Part shown: in pieces, positions 52,038 through 60,621 of the stretch
Numbering within the stretch: the stretch's first letter is position 1
Layout: each line of letters starts with the position of its first letter
Assembly: GCA_017460175.1 (NCBI GenBank)
Contig: JAFUBO010000003.1
Coordinates: forward strand, 160,651 to 224,650
From: Bacilli bacterium
Lineage (GTDB): Bacteria; Bacillota_I; Bacilli_A; RF39; UBA660
DNA: 64,000 nt
Reading direction: 5' to 3'
The notes under the pieces: model-generated
What the model was told of the DNA's origin: nothing
The model's database searches: none
What the model saw: only the letters and a program-made list of their open reading frames with translations
Position numbers and translations under genes: made by a program

Positions 52038-52334
52038 ATGGAATTAGAAGATCAATTTAGATATTTAGTAGGTGGATATTATGGGGTTAGTTTAGTTGAT
52101 GAGTATTCTTTGAAAGAATATATTTTAAAAGATATAGAAGAATATATTAAAAAATTTGTAGAAGTTAATCCTATTGATAATTTTAATTATGAAGAAGAAG
52201 CAGCGTTAGTTAAAGATAATGTTAGTGAAAAAGTAAAATTACAAGATGCTTTATTAGTATTAAATATAATAAATGGTCCAATGGATTTGGTTTTTTTAAT
52301 TAAAGAAAAATTAAAAAAGTATTCAAAAAAGTGA
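52038..52334 (+). CDS. Small helical protein, unknown
   Basis: 98 aa, soluble, mainly alpha-helical (YSLKEYILKDIEEYIKKFVE; VKLQDALLVLNIINGPMDLV). TAGGTGGT precedes ATG 52038. No family recognised. Lies between the signal-peptidase-like pair and a lipoprotein in one operon. Confidence 0.6.
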   Translation: MELEDQFRYLVGGYYGVSLVDEYSLKEYILKDIEEYIKKFVEVNPIDNFNYEEEAALVKDNVSEKVKLQDALLVLNIINGPMDLVFLIKEKLKKYSKK

Positions 52335-52341
52335 GGTTATT

Positions 52342-53169
52342 ATGAAGAAAAATAGTGTTTTCAAATTAATGTTTATGTTGTTGATTGTATTTTTGTGTAG
52401 TGCTTGTAATGGAAATGTTACAAGAAGTATTCGTCATGATGGATTTACTGTTGGTGATAAATTTACATGTGATACATTTTTTTCTAAGAAAGATGAAACT
52501 CCATATAAGAAAATTAAATATCTAACAAATACTCATATTATTGATGAAGATGGAAAAATATATGAAATATCTTTAAATCAAAAATATAGTAATAAGCAAA
52601 ATTGTAAAAGTGTTGATAATAATATTATTGTTAAAGCTATTTTTGATGATAGAATAATTAAAGGTAATGATAATAAATATTATTATTTATATAATCAAAA
52701 TGATGTGGTTCTTTATAGTGAGGTTCCAACTACAGATAATTCATATGATTTATATAACTTGTTATTAAAGGATGAAAATGTTGTTAAAGTTATTACTGCT
52801 AATAGTAGTACAGGTACTTATTATGCATTAAATAGGGATGGAAATGTATATAATATTAATATTAGTAAAGATTCAAATACTTTAAATATTAAATATATTT
52901 CTATTATTTATGATAAGACTAAATATGGATCTAAAATAATTGATTTTAATTATGCCGGTAATTCTTTAAGTACTTTTATTAAAACAGAAGATAAAATATA
53001 TCGAATGAAAATTACTAATTATGAAGATTGTTCTAAATATGTAGATGTTTCTTGTAAATATGAAATGATGGAAGATTCTGTATTTGAAAAGTATAAAGAT
53101 AGAATAATTGCTTATAATGGAAATATTTTAATTACTGATTATAAACAAATATTTACTGTTAACCAATAA
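52342..53169 (+). CDS. Putative lipoprotein
   Basis: 275 aa. Signal peptide with lipobox-like FLCSAC (Cys22 as the lipid site; Cys at -3 is unusual). The mature part has repeated short beta-strand patterns (HIIDEDGKIYEIS, YYALNRDGNVYNIN, LSTFIKTEDKIYRMK) that suggest a small beta-propeller-like fold. Extracytoplasmic; function unknown. GAGGTTATT precedes ATG 52342; terminator follows, so it ends the operon begun at 50972. Confidence 0.7.
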   Translation: MKKNSVFKLMFMLLIVFLCSACNGNVTRSIRHDGFTVGDKFTCDTFFSKKDETPYKKIKYLTNTHIIDEDGKIYEISLNQKYSNKQNCKSVDNNIIVKAIFDDRIIKGNDNKYYYLYNQNDVVLYSEVPTTDNSYDLYNLLLKDENVVKVITANSSTGTYYALNRDGNVYNINISKDSNTLNIKYISIIYDKTKYGSKIIDFNYAGNSLSTFIKTEDKIYRMKITNYEDCSKYVDVSCKYEMMEDSVFEKYKDRIIAYNGNILITDYKQIFTVNQ

Positions 53170-53193
53170 GAAAGTTTACTTTCTTATTTTTTT
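53165..53193 (+). terminator. Terminator of the 50972-53169 operon
   Basis: Stem AATAAGAAAGT/ACTTTCTTATT, T-run. Confidence 0.85.
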
Positions 53194-53246
53194 GTTTGTT
53201 GATATTGTGTTAATATATTATTGTAGATGACTTGTTGTTAGTTTTA

Positions 53247-53255
53247 TGTTATAAT
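53247..53255 (+). promoter_or_regulatory. Extended -10 promoter
   Basis: TGT-TATAAT upstream of the methyltransferase gene; no strong -35. Confidence 0.55.
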
Positions 53256-53276
53256 ACGCAGAAATGAGGTGTTTAT

Positions 53277-54149
53277 ATGCTAATAATTAAAGATTTTAAA
53301 GATTATGATTTAATTGATGCATCTAATGGAGAAAAATATGAAAGATGGGGAAATGTTTATTTGTTAAGACCAGATCCTCAAGTAGTATGGGATAATGGTA
53401 ATTTAATAGAAAAATATCATGGAAAAATTGATGCAATTTATCATAGAAGTAATAAAGGTGGAGGTAGTTGGGAAAATTTAAAGAGTGTTCCTTCATCTTG
53501 GAAAATTAATTATAAAGATTTAGTTTTTAATATAAAACAAATGGGATTTAAACATACTGGTCTTTTTCCTGAACAGGCTGTTAATTGGGATTTTATGATT
53601 AATAAAATTAAAAATAGCGGAAGAAAGATAAAGGTTCTTAATTTATTTGCTTATACAGGAGGAGCTACTGTTGCATGTTTATCAGCTGGTGCTCATGTGA
53701 CACATGTTGATTCAAGTCGTGGTATGGTAGATTGGTGTAAGGAAAATGTAAGTGATTCTGGATATCAAGGGGAAAATATAAGATATATAGTAGATGATGT
53801 TATTAAGTTTGTTCAAAGAGAAATAAGAAGAGGAAACAAGTATGATGCTATTATAATGGATCCACCAAGTTATGGTCGCGGTGCTAATGGAGAAGTATGG
53901 GATATTGAAAAAAATCTTAATTATTTGGTTAGTATATGTACTGAAATACTTTCTGAAAAGCCATTATTCTTTTTAATTAATTCTTATACAACGGGACTTT
54001 CTTCATACGTTTTAGAAAATATATTGAAATTAACTGTTAATAAAAAATATAATGGGATTGTAAGTTGTGGAGAAGTAGGTATACCTATAAAAGAAAATGA
54101 CTTAGTATTGCCTTGTGGTATATACGGAAGATGGGAAGAAAATGAATAA
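53277..54149 (+). CDS. SAM-dependent rRNA methyltransferase (RlmI/K-like)
   Basis: 290 aa. Class I methyltransferase: SAM-binding KVLNLFAYTGGATVACLSAG, acidic HVDSSRGMV, and the catalytic MDPPSYGRGANGEVWDIE motif of RlmI/RlmK-type 23S rRNA methyltransferases. No PUA domain, so it is shorter than RlmI. Coupled to a pseudouridine synthase gene, making an RNA-modification pair. GAGGTG precedes ATG 53277. Confidence 0.88.
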   Translation: MLIIKDFKDYDLIDASNGEKYERWGNVYLLRPDPQVVWDNGNLIEKYHGKIDAIYHRSNKGGGSWENLKSVPSSWKINYKDLVFNIKQMGFKHTGLFPEQAVNWDFMINKIKNSGRKIKVLNLFAYTGGATVACLSAGAHVTHVDSSRGMVDWCKENVSDSGYQGENIRYIVDDVIKFVQREIRRGNKYDAIIMDPPSYGRGANGEVWDIEKNLNYLVSICTEILSEKPLFFLINSYTTGLSSYVLENILKLTVNKKYNGIVSCGEVGIPIKENDLVLPCGIYGRWEENE

Positions 54150-54801
54150 ATTGAATGTATTGTATGAAGATAATCATATTATAGTGGTAGTTAAACCTTA
54201 TAATGTACTTAGTCAAGGTGATAGTACAGGAGATATTTCTATTTTAGATATGGTTAAATCTTACATAAAAGAAAAATATCATAAACCTGGTAATGTTTAT
54301 TTGGGATTAGTTCATAGATTAGATAGACCTGTAGGTGGTATTATGGTTTTTGCTAGAAGTAGTAAAGCTGCTAGTAGATTAACTAAAGCTTTTAATGAAC
54401 ATATGATTACTAAAAAGTATTTGGCAATTGTACATGGTAAAATGGAAAAAGATAAGGATACTTTAATTGATAAAATAGAAAAAAGTTCTGATGGTAATAG
54501 TATTATTAGTGATAAAGGAAAAGAAGCAATTTTAGATTATGAAGTTTTGGATTATAATAAGGAAAATGATTGTAGTTTATTATCTATTACTTTAAAAACA
54601 GGAAGACATCATCAAATAAGAGTTCAGTTTGCATCTCGTGGTCATTATTTATTAGGTGATCAAAGATATGGAAAACTAGATAATAAACAAATTTCTTTAT
54701 TTTCTTATTATTTGGCTTTTACTCATCCTGTTACTAAAAAATTGTTAGAATTTAAGGTATTTCCAAATAAAAAAGATTATTGGACAATATTTACACTGTA
54801 A
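54142..54801 (+). CDS. RluA-family pseudouridine synthase
   Basis: 219 aa. Catalytic HRLDRPVGGIMVFARSSKAA (Asp in HRLD), YLAIVHGKM and TGRHHQIRVQFA motifs. Lacks an N-terminal S4 domain, so it resembles the short RluA/TruC group; target uridine not predictable. ATG 54142 overlaps the methyltransferase stop. Terminator follows. Confidence 0.92.
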   Translation: MNKLNVLYEDNHIIVVVKPYNVLSQGDSTGDISILDMVKSYIKEKYHKPGNVYLGLVHRLDRPVGGIMVFARSSKAASRLTKAFNEHMITKKYLAIVHGKMEKDKDTLIDKIEKSSDGNSIISDKGKEAILDYEVLDYNKENDCSLLSITLKTGRHHQIRVQFASRGHYLLGDQRYGKLDNKQISLFSYYLAFTHPVTKKLLEFKVFPNKKDYWTIFTL

Positions 54802-54820
54802 ATAAAATGTCTAAGAAATA

Positions 54821-54848
54821 AAATGTTTGCATTTGCAAACTTTTTTTG
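54821..54848 (+). terminator. Terminator of the RNA-modification pair
   Basis: Stem GTTTGCA/TGCAAAC, 2-nt T loop, T-run (54841-54847). Confidence 0.88.
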
Positions 54849-54891
54849 TTATCATTGTAATAGATTATATAGAATAAAGGGAGTAGATAAA

Positions 54892-55815
54892 ATGAATTTT
54901 GATTTATCATGGTTTACAACTGTACCTGGATTATTTATAACAGGAGGAGTTGTATTATTAATTATTGCGTTAATTATTTTAATTGTTACTGGTAAGAAAA
55001 CTAAGAAGGCTAAAGCAGAACAAGCAAATGCTAATCAAGTTGCTGCACCTCAAATGCAACAACCTGTAGGTGTAGAAAGTCAACCTGCTATGATGCCAGA
55101 CATACCTGTAACACCAGTTGAGACTGCACCTGTTGCAATGCCAGAAATGCCTGCTGCACCAGTTGAGACTGCACCTGTTGCAATGCCAGAAATGCCTGCT
55201 GCACCAGTTGAGACTGCACCTGTTGCAATGCCAGAGATGCCTGCTGCACCAGTTGAAGTTGCACCTGTTGCAATGCCAGAAATGCCTGCTGCACCAGTTG
55301 AAGTTGCCCCTGTTGCAATGCCAGAGATGCCTGCTGCACCAGTTGAAGTTGCCCCTGTTGCAATGCCAGAAATGCCTGCTGCACCAGTTGAAGTTGCCCC
55401 TGTTGCAATGCCAGAAATGCCTGCTGCACCAGTTGAAGTTGCTCCTGTTGCAATGCCAGAGATGCCTGCTGCACCAGTTGAGGTTGCTCCTGTTGCAATG
55501 CCAGAAATGCCTGCTGCACCAGTTGAAGTTGCTCCTGTTGAAGCAACACCTGCCCCAGTTATTTATGGTGGAGCTAATCCAGTAGTTGATGTTAATTTTA
55601 ATCAAGGACCTAGTAATCATCAAATATATGGTGGAGCTGATCCATTAGAAAATACACAAACAATTCCAACAGTTGAACCACAACCTGTTGTACCAGTTAT
55701 TACAGAACCAGTTATGATTAATTCAGAAGCTTCTGTAACTCCAGTAGCATCTGCTGCTCAAACACCAACTATTGATGTATTACCTGTGGAACCAGTTAAT
55801 CAAATTCAACAATAA
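54892..55815 (+). CDS. Membrane protein with 15-residue Pro/Ala/Val/Met repeats
   Basis: 307 aa. One membrane helix (~13-35), basic KKTKKAK segment, then nine near-identical 15-residue repeats (unit PVExAPVAMPEMPAA, x = Thr in the first three, Val in the next six) plus a partial tenth. The end contains two IYGGA[ND]P motifs and a Pro/Val/Gln-rich tail. Probably an extended, PPII-like stalk or scaffold, cytoplasmic if positive-inside holds. Start at 54892 with AGGGAGTAGAT; the upstream in-frame ATG lies in the previous terminator. Function unknown. Confidence 0.75.
   Translation: MNFDLSWFTTVPGLFITGGVVLLIIALIILIVTGKKTKKAKAEQANANQVAAPQMQQPVGVESQPAMMPDIPVTPVETAPVAMPEMPAAPVETAPVAMPEMPAAPVETAPVAMPEMPAAPVEVAPVAMPEMPAAPVEVAPVAMPEMPAAPVEVAPVAMPEMPAAPVEVAPVAMPEMPAAPVEVAPVAMPEMPAAPVEVAPVAMPEMPAAPVEVAPVEATPAPVIYGGANPVVDVNFNQGPSNHQIYGGADPLENTQTIPTVEPQPVVPVITEPVMINSEASVTPVASAAQTPTIDVLPVEPVNQIQQ
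55114..55539 (+). repeat. 45-bp coding tandem repeat, nine copies plus partial
   Basis: Units begin at 55114 and recur every 45 bp to 55518, then a partial copy to about 55539. Copies differ mainly by synonymous changes (GAA/GAG, GCA/GCC/GCT) and one Thr/Val codon change, showing recent expansion. Confidence 0.97.
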
Positions 55816-55841
55816 GAAAGCATTAATAATGCTTTTTTTTT
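55816..55841 (+). terminator. Terminator of the repeat-protein gene
   Basis: Stem AAAGCATT/AATGCTTT, T-run. Confidence 0.85.
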
Positions 55842-55878
55842 ATCTATTAAAATGTTATAATTGAAGTAGGGTGGTCTT

Positions 55879-57024
55879 ATGAAAAAAGTATCAATTTTAT
55901 CGCTACATTTAGGTTATGGTGGTATTGAAAAATGTGTTGTGACTTTAGCTAATACCTTGTGCTCTAGATATGAAGTAGAGATTGCAGTATGCTATAAGAT
56001 GTATGATAAACCAGCTTTTGATGTTGATGACAGGGTTAAGATAAAATATTTGAATAAAGATTTGAAACCTAACCATGATGCATTGAGAAATGCTATTAGC
56101 AGTAAGAATCCTTTTAAAATAATGAAAGAAATATTATTTGGATTAAAAGTTTTGTATAATAGAAAAAAGACAATGACTAAGTACATTATGAATAGTGATT
56201 CTGATGTAATTATTTCTACTAGAGATATTTTTAATTATTGGTTATGTGGATATGGAAAGAAAGATACTTTAAAGATAGGTTGGGAACATAATCATTTTCA
56301 TGAAAATTATAAATATGCTAATAATGTTTCTAGAAGTGCTAAAAGATTGGATTATTTAGTGTTAGTTTCTTCTGAATTACAAAAATTTTATGCTAAGGAA
56401 TTACAAAAAAGTAATTGTATGTGTATATATATTCCTAATTCTATTGAAAATTTACCTAAGAAAAAAGCTGATTTAAAAAATCCTAAATTAATATCTGTAG
56501 GTAGGTTATCTAAAGAAAAAGGTTATATTGATTTATTGAAAGTTTATAAAAGATTAGTTAAAAACAATCCTGAATGGACACTTGATATTGTTGGAGATGG
56601 TGCAGAAAGAGCATCCATTGAAGATTATATTAAAAAAAATGATTTAGATGGTGTCAGATTACATGGTTTTCAGGGAAAAGATTATATAGATAAATTGTTG
56701 AATTCTTCTTCGATTTATTTAATGACATCATATACTGAATCATTTGGAATTGTTTTAATTGAAGCTATGAGTCATGGTGTACCATGTATTGCTTATGATT
56801 CTGCTGAAGGAGCACGTGAAATAATTAATAGTGGAGAAAATGGTTATTTAATTAAAAATAGAAATTTAGAAGCTATGGTTATGAAAATTGAAGATTTGAT
56901 TAACAATAAAGAAGAAAGAATAAAATTAGGTAAACAGGCTCGTGAAAGTGTAAAAAAATATACTAGTGATGTAGTAAAAGAAGAATGGTTTACATTAATA
57001 GAAGAGAGTGATATTTATGAGTAA
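55879..57024 (+). CDS. Family 4 glycosyltransferase
   Basis: 381 aa GT-B fold. N-terminal GYGGIEKCVVTLA nucleotide-sugar region, C-terminal SVGRLSKEKGYIDLL, HGFQGKDYID and E-x7-E-like TESFGIVLIEAMSHGVP. Adds a sugar to a lipid-linked or surface glycan; sugar unknown. GTAGGGTGG precedes ATG 55879. First of three overlapping glycosylation genes. Confidence 0.92.
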   Translation: MKKVSILSLHLGYGGIEKCVVTLANTLCSRYEVEIAVCYKMYDKPAFDVDDRVKIKYLNKDLKPNHDALRNAISSKNPFKIMKEILFGLKVLYNRKKTMTKYIMNSDSDVIISTRDIFNYWLCGYGKKDTLKIGWEHNHFHENYKYANNVSRSAKRLDYLVLVSSELQKFYAKELQKSNCMCIYIPNSIENLPKKKADLKNPKLISVGRLSKEKGYIDLLKVYKRLVKNNPEWTLDIVGDGAERASIEDYIKKNDLDGVRLHGFQGKDYIDKLLNSSSIYLMTSYTESFGIVLIEAMSHGVPCIAYDSAEGAREIINSGENGYLIKNRNLEAMVMKIEDLINNKEERIKLGKQARESVKKYTSDVVKEEWFTLIEESDIYE

Positions 57025-57493
57025 AAAAAGAGTAATGTTTATTGCATCAACTGGAGGACATTTAGAAGAGTTACTTCAATTAAAAAGTATGTTTTCTAAT
57101 TATGATTATAGTTTGATTACTGAAAAAACTAAATCTAATATGTATTTAAAAGGTATTTATAAAAAGAAAGTTCATTATTTAATATATGGAACTAAACATC
57201 ATTTTTTAATATATCCTTTTAAATTATTTATTAATTGTTTTATTAGTTTATTTTATTATTTAAAATATAAACCAGATTATATAATTACAACAGGAGTTCA
57301 CACAGCTGGGCCAATGTGTTGTATAGGTAAAATATTTGGGAGTAAAATAATATATATTGAAACTTTTGCTAATATGGTTACTAAAACTTCTACTGGTAGA
57401 CTTTTATATCCATTAAGTGATAAGTTTATAGTTCAATGGGAAAGTATGAAAAAAATCTATCCTAAAGCTACATTTGGGGGGTGGATTTTCTAA
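57017..57493 (+). CDS. Alg14/PssD-like glycosyltransferase subunit
   Basis: 158 aa. MFIASTGGHLEELLQLKSMF and TTGVHTAGPMCCIGKIFGSK match Alg14/PssD, the membrane-binding half of a two-part GT28-type transferase. ATG 57017 lies inside the previous gene's end with AGAGAGTGAT upstream. The partner Alg13-like half is the next gene (TAATG overlap). Confidence 0.92.
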   Translation: MSKKRVMFIASTGGHLEELLQLKSMFSNYDYSLITEKTKSNMYLKGIYKKKVHYLIYGTKHHFLIYPFKLFINCFISLFYYLKYKPDYIITTGVHTAGPMCCIGKIFGSKIIYIETFANMVTKTSTGRLLYPLSDKFIVQWESMKKIYPKATFGGWIF

Positions 57494-58368
57494 TGATACT
57501 TGTTATATTAGGTACTCAGGATAAAGAATTTCCACGTTTACTTGAAGCTGTAGATAAAGAAATAAAACGTGGAAATATAAAAGAAAAAGTTGTTGTTCAA
57601 GCTGGTCAAACTAAATATGAATCAGATAATATGGAAATATTTGATTTAATTTCTGCACCAGATTTTGATAAATTAATGGATAAAGCGGATATTGTTATTA
57701 CACATGGTGGTGTTGGAAGTATTTTGTCTGCTGTTAAAAAGGGTAAAAAGATAATAGCTGCAGCTCGTCTTTCTAAATATAAAGAGCATCATAATGATCA
57801 TCAAAAGCAAATAATAAAAGAATTTGCAGATCAAGGGTATTTATTAGAATTAAAGGATTTTAATAAATTAGATAAAATGTTAGAAAAAATTAAAAAATTT
57901 AAACCTAAAAAATTTGTAAGTAATACTGATAATATGGTTAATTTAATAGAAAATTATATAGAAGAGACTAATCATACATCTTGGTTTAATAAATCTTATA
58001 AAATCTTATCTTATCTATTTTTTGGGGTATTTATTAATACTATTTCATATTGGTTATTAAGATTATTAAAATTAGGGATATATACAAGTAATGGAATAGC
58101 ATGGTTTATATCAGTTTTATTTGTTCTTATTATAAATAAATTATTTATATGTAATAAAAATAGTATTAACAAAGAAAAAATTCATCTTTTTCTATTATAT
58201 CTTTTATCGTTATTACTTGATATGGGTATAATGTATTTATTAATAAATGTATTAAATATTAATGAAATTATTTCTAAGGTAATTACTGGTATTTCTGTAA
58301 TTATTATTAATTGTATTTTCAATAAATTATTTGTTGTTAGAAAGGGTGATATTAGTGAAGAAAAATAG
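57493..58368 (+). CDS. Alg13/PssE-like transferase fused to a GtrA-like domain
   Basis: 291 aa. Residues ~1-165 are an Alg13/PssE domain (VILGTQDKEFPRLL, ADIVITHGGVGSILSAVKKG), the catalytic half for the preceding Alg14-like protein. Residues ~170-285 hold four membrane helices with GtrA-like features (SYLFFGVFINTISYWLLRLL ... INKLFVVRKG). GtrA proteins are thought to move lipid-linked sugars across the membrane. One polypeptide may thus couple transfer to flipping; unusual architecture. ATG 57493 follows GGGGGGTGG and overlaps the previous stop. Confidence 0.88.
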   Translation: MILVILGTQDKEFPRLLEAVDKEIKRGNIKEKVVVQAGQTKYESDNMEIFDLISAPDFDKLMDKADIVITHGGVGSILSAVKKGKKIIAAARLSKYKEHHNDHQKQIIKEFADQGYLLELKDFNKLDKMLEKIKKFKPKKFVSNTDNMVNLIENYIEETNHTSWFNKSYKILSYLFFGVFINTISYWLLRLLKLGIYTSNGIAWFISVLFVLIINKLFICNKNSINKEKIHLFLLYLLSLLLDMGIMYLLINVLNINEIISKVITGISVIIINCIFNKLFVVRKGDISEEK

Positions 58369-58924
58369 AAAAGGTTTTACATTAATTGAGTTGTTGGCAG
58401 CTATAGTATTACTTGGTATATTAGCAGGAGTTACAATTCCTATTATTATTAATATGTTGGATACTAGTAAAAATAGAATGTATGTTAATGATGCTAAAAA
58501 ATTAATTACTCAAGTGGAATATAAAATTAAGGCAAATAATTCAACAATGGATAAACCTGATGAAGGCGATTGTATTGTAGTTAGTATGAATTATTTAGAC
58601 ACTTCAGAGTTTGATAATTCTCCTAACGGAGGAACTTATGATAAAGATAAATCTTTTGTAGTAGTAAAAAATAAAAATGGTAAATTAGAATATTCTGTAT
58701 CCATAGTTGAAAAATTTAAAAATGGTGGATATAAAGGAATAGAATTAGTTTTAAGTGATGAACTTGAATCTGGTAAAGGAAATAAACATGTAGTTAGTTT
58801 TAAAGATGAGGATTTAATAAATGTTGGACAAGATATTACAAAAGAATATATTAATAAAAAATTAGGGAATAATTATATTTCACAAGAAAATAAGATATTA
58901 GTTATTTATAGTAATATTGAATAA
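58355..58924 (+). CDS. Type IV prepilin-like protein
   Basis: 189 aa. Class III signal KGFTLIELLAAIVLLGILAG: Gly/Phe cleavage point and Glu5, followed by the pilin N-helix. The C-terminal domain is Lys/Asp-rich with one Cys (GDCIVV). Pseudopilin of a ComG-, type II- or type IV-like system; assembly ATPase and prepilin peptidase are not in the window. GTG 58355 is the start, with AAAGGGTGAT upstream and overlap with the previous gene. Confidence 0.9.
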   Translation: MKKNRKGFTLIELLAAIVLLGILAGVTIPIIINMLDTSKNRMYVNDAKKLITQVEYKIKANNSTMDKPDEGDCIVVSMNYLDTSEFDNSPNGGTYDKDKSFVVVKNKNGKLEYSVSIVEKFKNGGYKGIELVLSDELESGKGNKHVVSFKDEDLINVGQDITKEYINKKLGNNYISQENKILVIYSNIE

Positions 58925-58950
58925 GAAGAAAATTTATTTTTCTTTTTTTA
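58922..58950 (+). terminator. Terminator of the glycosyltransferase-prepilin unit
   Basis: A/T-rich stem AAGAAAA/TTTTCTT then T-run; weaker than most. Confidence 0.55.
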
Positions 58951-58999
58951 TTTGTATACATTTTTAATATATTTTGATAAAATTATAATAGGTGGTAAT

Positions 59000-59566
59000 A
59001 TGAATTATAGAAGATTGGCTTTAAGTATGATTACTTTAAGTTTTATATTAATAGTATCAGGAGGAGTTTCTTCATTTGTTTTGGGTTTAAAAAGAGATAA
59101 AGAGGAAATTTATAAGCGTATTAATGAAGTAAATGATGAATTTGAAGTTTTTAGTACAAATACTAGTGTGTTTGAATCTAAGAGAGATGAATTACACAAT
59201 GAAGTATTAAATAATATTTATTATGATACTATGTATGATGAAGATAAAAATGTAAAAAACACATTATCAAATTATGAACATTTAGTTGATGAACTTACTA
59301 AAAATACAAAGAAATTAAATGGTTTATGTGAAGATGTATATTATCCAGATAGTAAAGCTAATGCTAAATGTAATAATTATAAAAGTATTTATGAACAAGT
59401 TGTTAATTATTTTGTAAGTGATATAAGCGTTTATAATAGTAATGTTTCAAAATATAATGAATATCAAAAAGGCAATAATTCTGATTTGAGAGTAGATAAG
59501 TATAAAACAAAAAAAGATTATATTGATTATAATAATGATAAAGTATATGATGGTAAAGAGGAATAA
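59000..59566 (+). CDS. Membrane-anchored helical protein
   Basis: 188 aa: N-terminal membrane helix (~9-29), then a helical extracellular domain rich in Asn, Asp, Tyr and Lys (KRDKEEIYKRINEVNDEFE) with two Cys (GLCEDVYYP, NAKCNNY). Not recognised. ATAGGTGGT precedes ATG 59000. Only 2 bp separate it from the phosphodiester glycosidase gene. Confidence 0.65.
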   Translation: MNYRRLALSMITLSFILIVSGGVSSFVLGLKRDKEEIYKRINEVNDEFEVFSTNTSVFESKRDELHNEVLNNIYYDTMYDEDKNVKNTLSNYEHLVDELTKNTKKLNGLCEDVYYPDSKANAKCNNYKSIYEQVVNYFVSDISVYNSNVSKYNEYQKGNNSDLRVDKYKTKKDYIDYNNDKVYDGKEE

Positions 59567-59568
59567 AA

Positions 59569-60612
59569 ATGGGTAAAAAAAAACAAAATAATAAATATAG
59601 AATACCTCTTAAAACTAAGATAGTTAAAATTTTGTGTTATATATATATTATTGGTTTTTTATCTTTTTTGTTTTTATTTTATGGACCGATAAATAGTTTT
59701 AAAGAATTTTGGATAACTAGTGCAATGACTACTATGAATCATCAGTATTTAGCTACATGGTTATATAGTGATGAATATATTCAAAAAGTTCTTAAAAATA
59801 ATAGTATAATAGAGATTGATGAGATTACTAATCCAAATGAAATACAATTTCGTAAATATACTACAACTATATATCGTAATCAATATGAAAAGGAAATACT
59901 ACAAAGAGATGAAGGCAATGATTTATATAAAGTAATTAACGTTAGTGGAAAAGGTTATCAAGGATTTTTAGTAGCTATATATGATCCTTCTAGAATACAT
60001 GTTGCTACTACAGCATATTTAGGTATAAGAGGAGAGTCAATTTTAACTGTTAGTGAAAGAGAAAATGCGATTATTGCAATGAATGGTGGCGGATTTTATG
60101 ATCCTGACTGGAATAGTAATGGAGCTTTGCCACATGGAACAGTAATTTCAAATGGTGAAGTAGTAAGTGATTATACTGATGCTAATATGGGTGGCGGTTT
60201 TATTGGATTCGATAAAGATAATAAACTTATATTGGGTAGTATGAGTAAAAATGAAGCTGTTGATATGGGATTAAGAGATGCTATTGAATTTGGACCATTT
60301 TTAATAATAAATGGTAAAAGAAGTTTTATTAAAGGAAATGGTGGATGGGGTGTAGCCCCTAGAACTGCAATTGGACAAAGAAAAGATGGAATAGTTTTAT
60401 TTTTAGTAATAAATGGTAGACTTGCGAATAGCATAGGTGCAGATATGGTTGATTTATGTGATGTTATGGAAAATTATGGAGCATATAATGCTGCAAATTT
60501 AGATGGAGGTAGTTCTTCAGAATTGGTAATAAAAGGGGAAATAATTAATACACCAGTTGCTGGTGGTAGCGATGGTTTAAGAAATATGTCTACTTTTTGG
60601 GTAGTAAAATAG
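59569..60612 (+). CDS. Phosphodiester glycosidase family protein (NAGPA-like), copy 1
   Basis: 347 aa. Membrane anchor (~20-42), then a phosphodiester-glycosidase (NAGPA/DUF2233) domain: AIIAMNGGGFYDPDWN, GGFIGFDK, IEFGPFLIINGK, GGWGVAPRTAIGQRKDGIV and YNAANLDGGSSSELV. Family members act on phosphodiester-linked sugars and lie in exopolysaccharide loci. Near-identical in motif order to the gene at 62643. Likely trims or modifies the surface glycan made by the upstream transferases. Confidence 0.92.
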   Translation: MGKKKQNNKYRIPLKTKIVKILCYIYIIGFLSFLFLFYGPINSFKEFWITSAMTTMNHQYLATWLYSDEYIQKVLKNNSIIEIDEITNPNEIQFRKYTTTIYRNQYEKEILQRDEGNDLYKVINVSGKGYQGFLVAIYDPSRIHVATTAYLGIRGESILTVSERENAIIAMNGGGFYDPDWNSNGALPHGTVISNGEVVSDYTDANMGGGFIGFDKDNKLILGSMSKNEAVDMGLRDAIEFGPFLIINGKRSFIKGNGGWGVAPRTAIGQRKDGIVLFLVINGRLANSIGADMVDLCDVMENYGAYNAANLDGGSSSELVIKGEIINTPVAGGSDGLRNMSTFWVVK

Positions 60613-60621
60613 GAGGGTTTT

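Noticed and set aside
54823-54891. N-terminal extension of the repeat protein from ATG 54823
   Set aside because: This ATG lies in the terminator hairpin of the previous operon; 54892 has a proper ribosome site and begins the membrane helix region.
54979-55623. Long open frames on the minus strand and in another plus frame across the 45-bp repeats
   Set aside because: A 45-bp tandem repeat without stops keeps all frames open; these have no ribosome site and only repeat-derived composition. The coding frame with membrane helix and RBS is the one at 54892.
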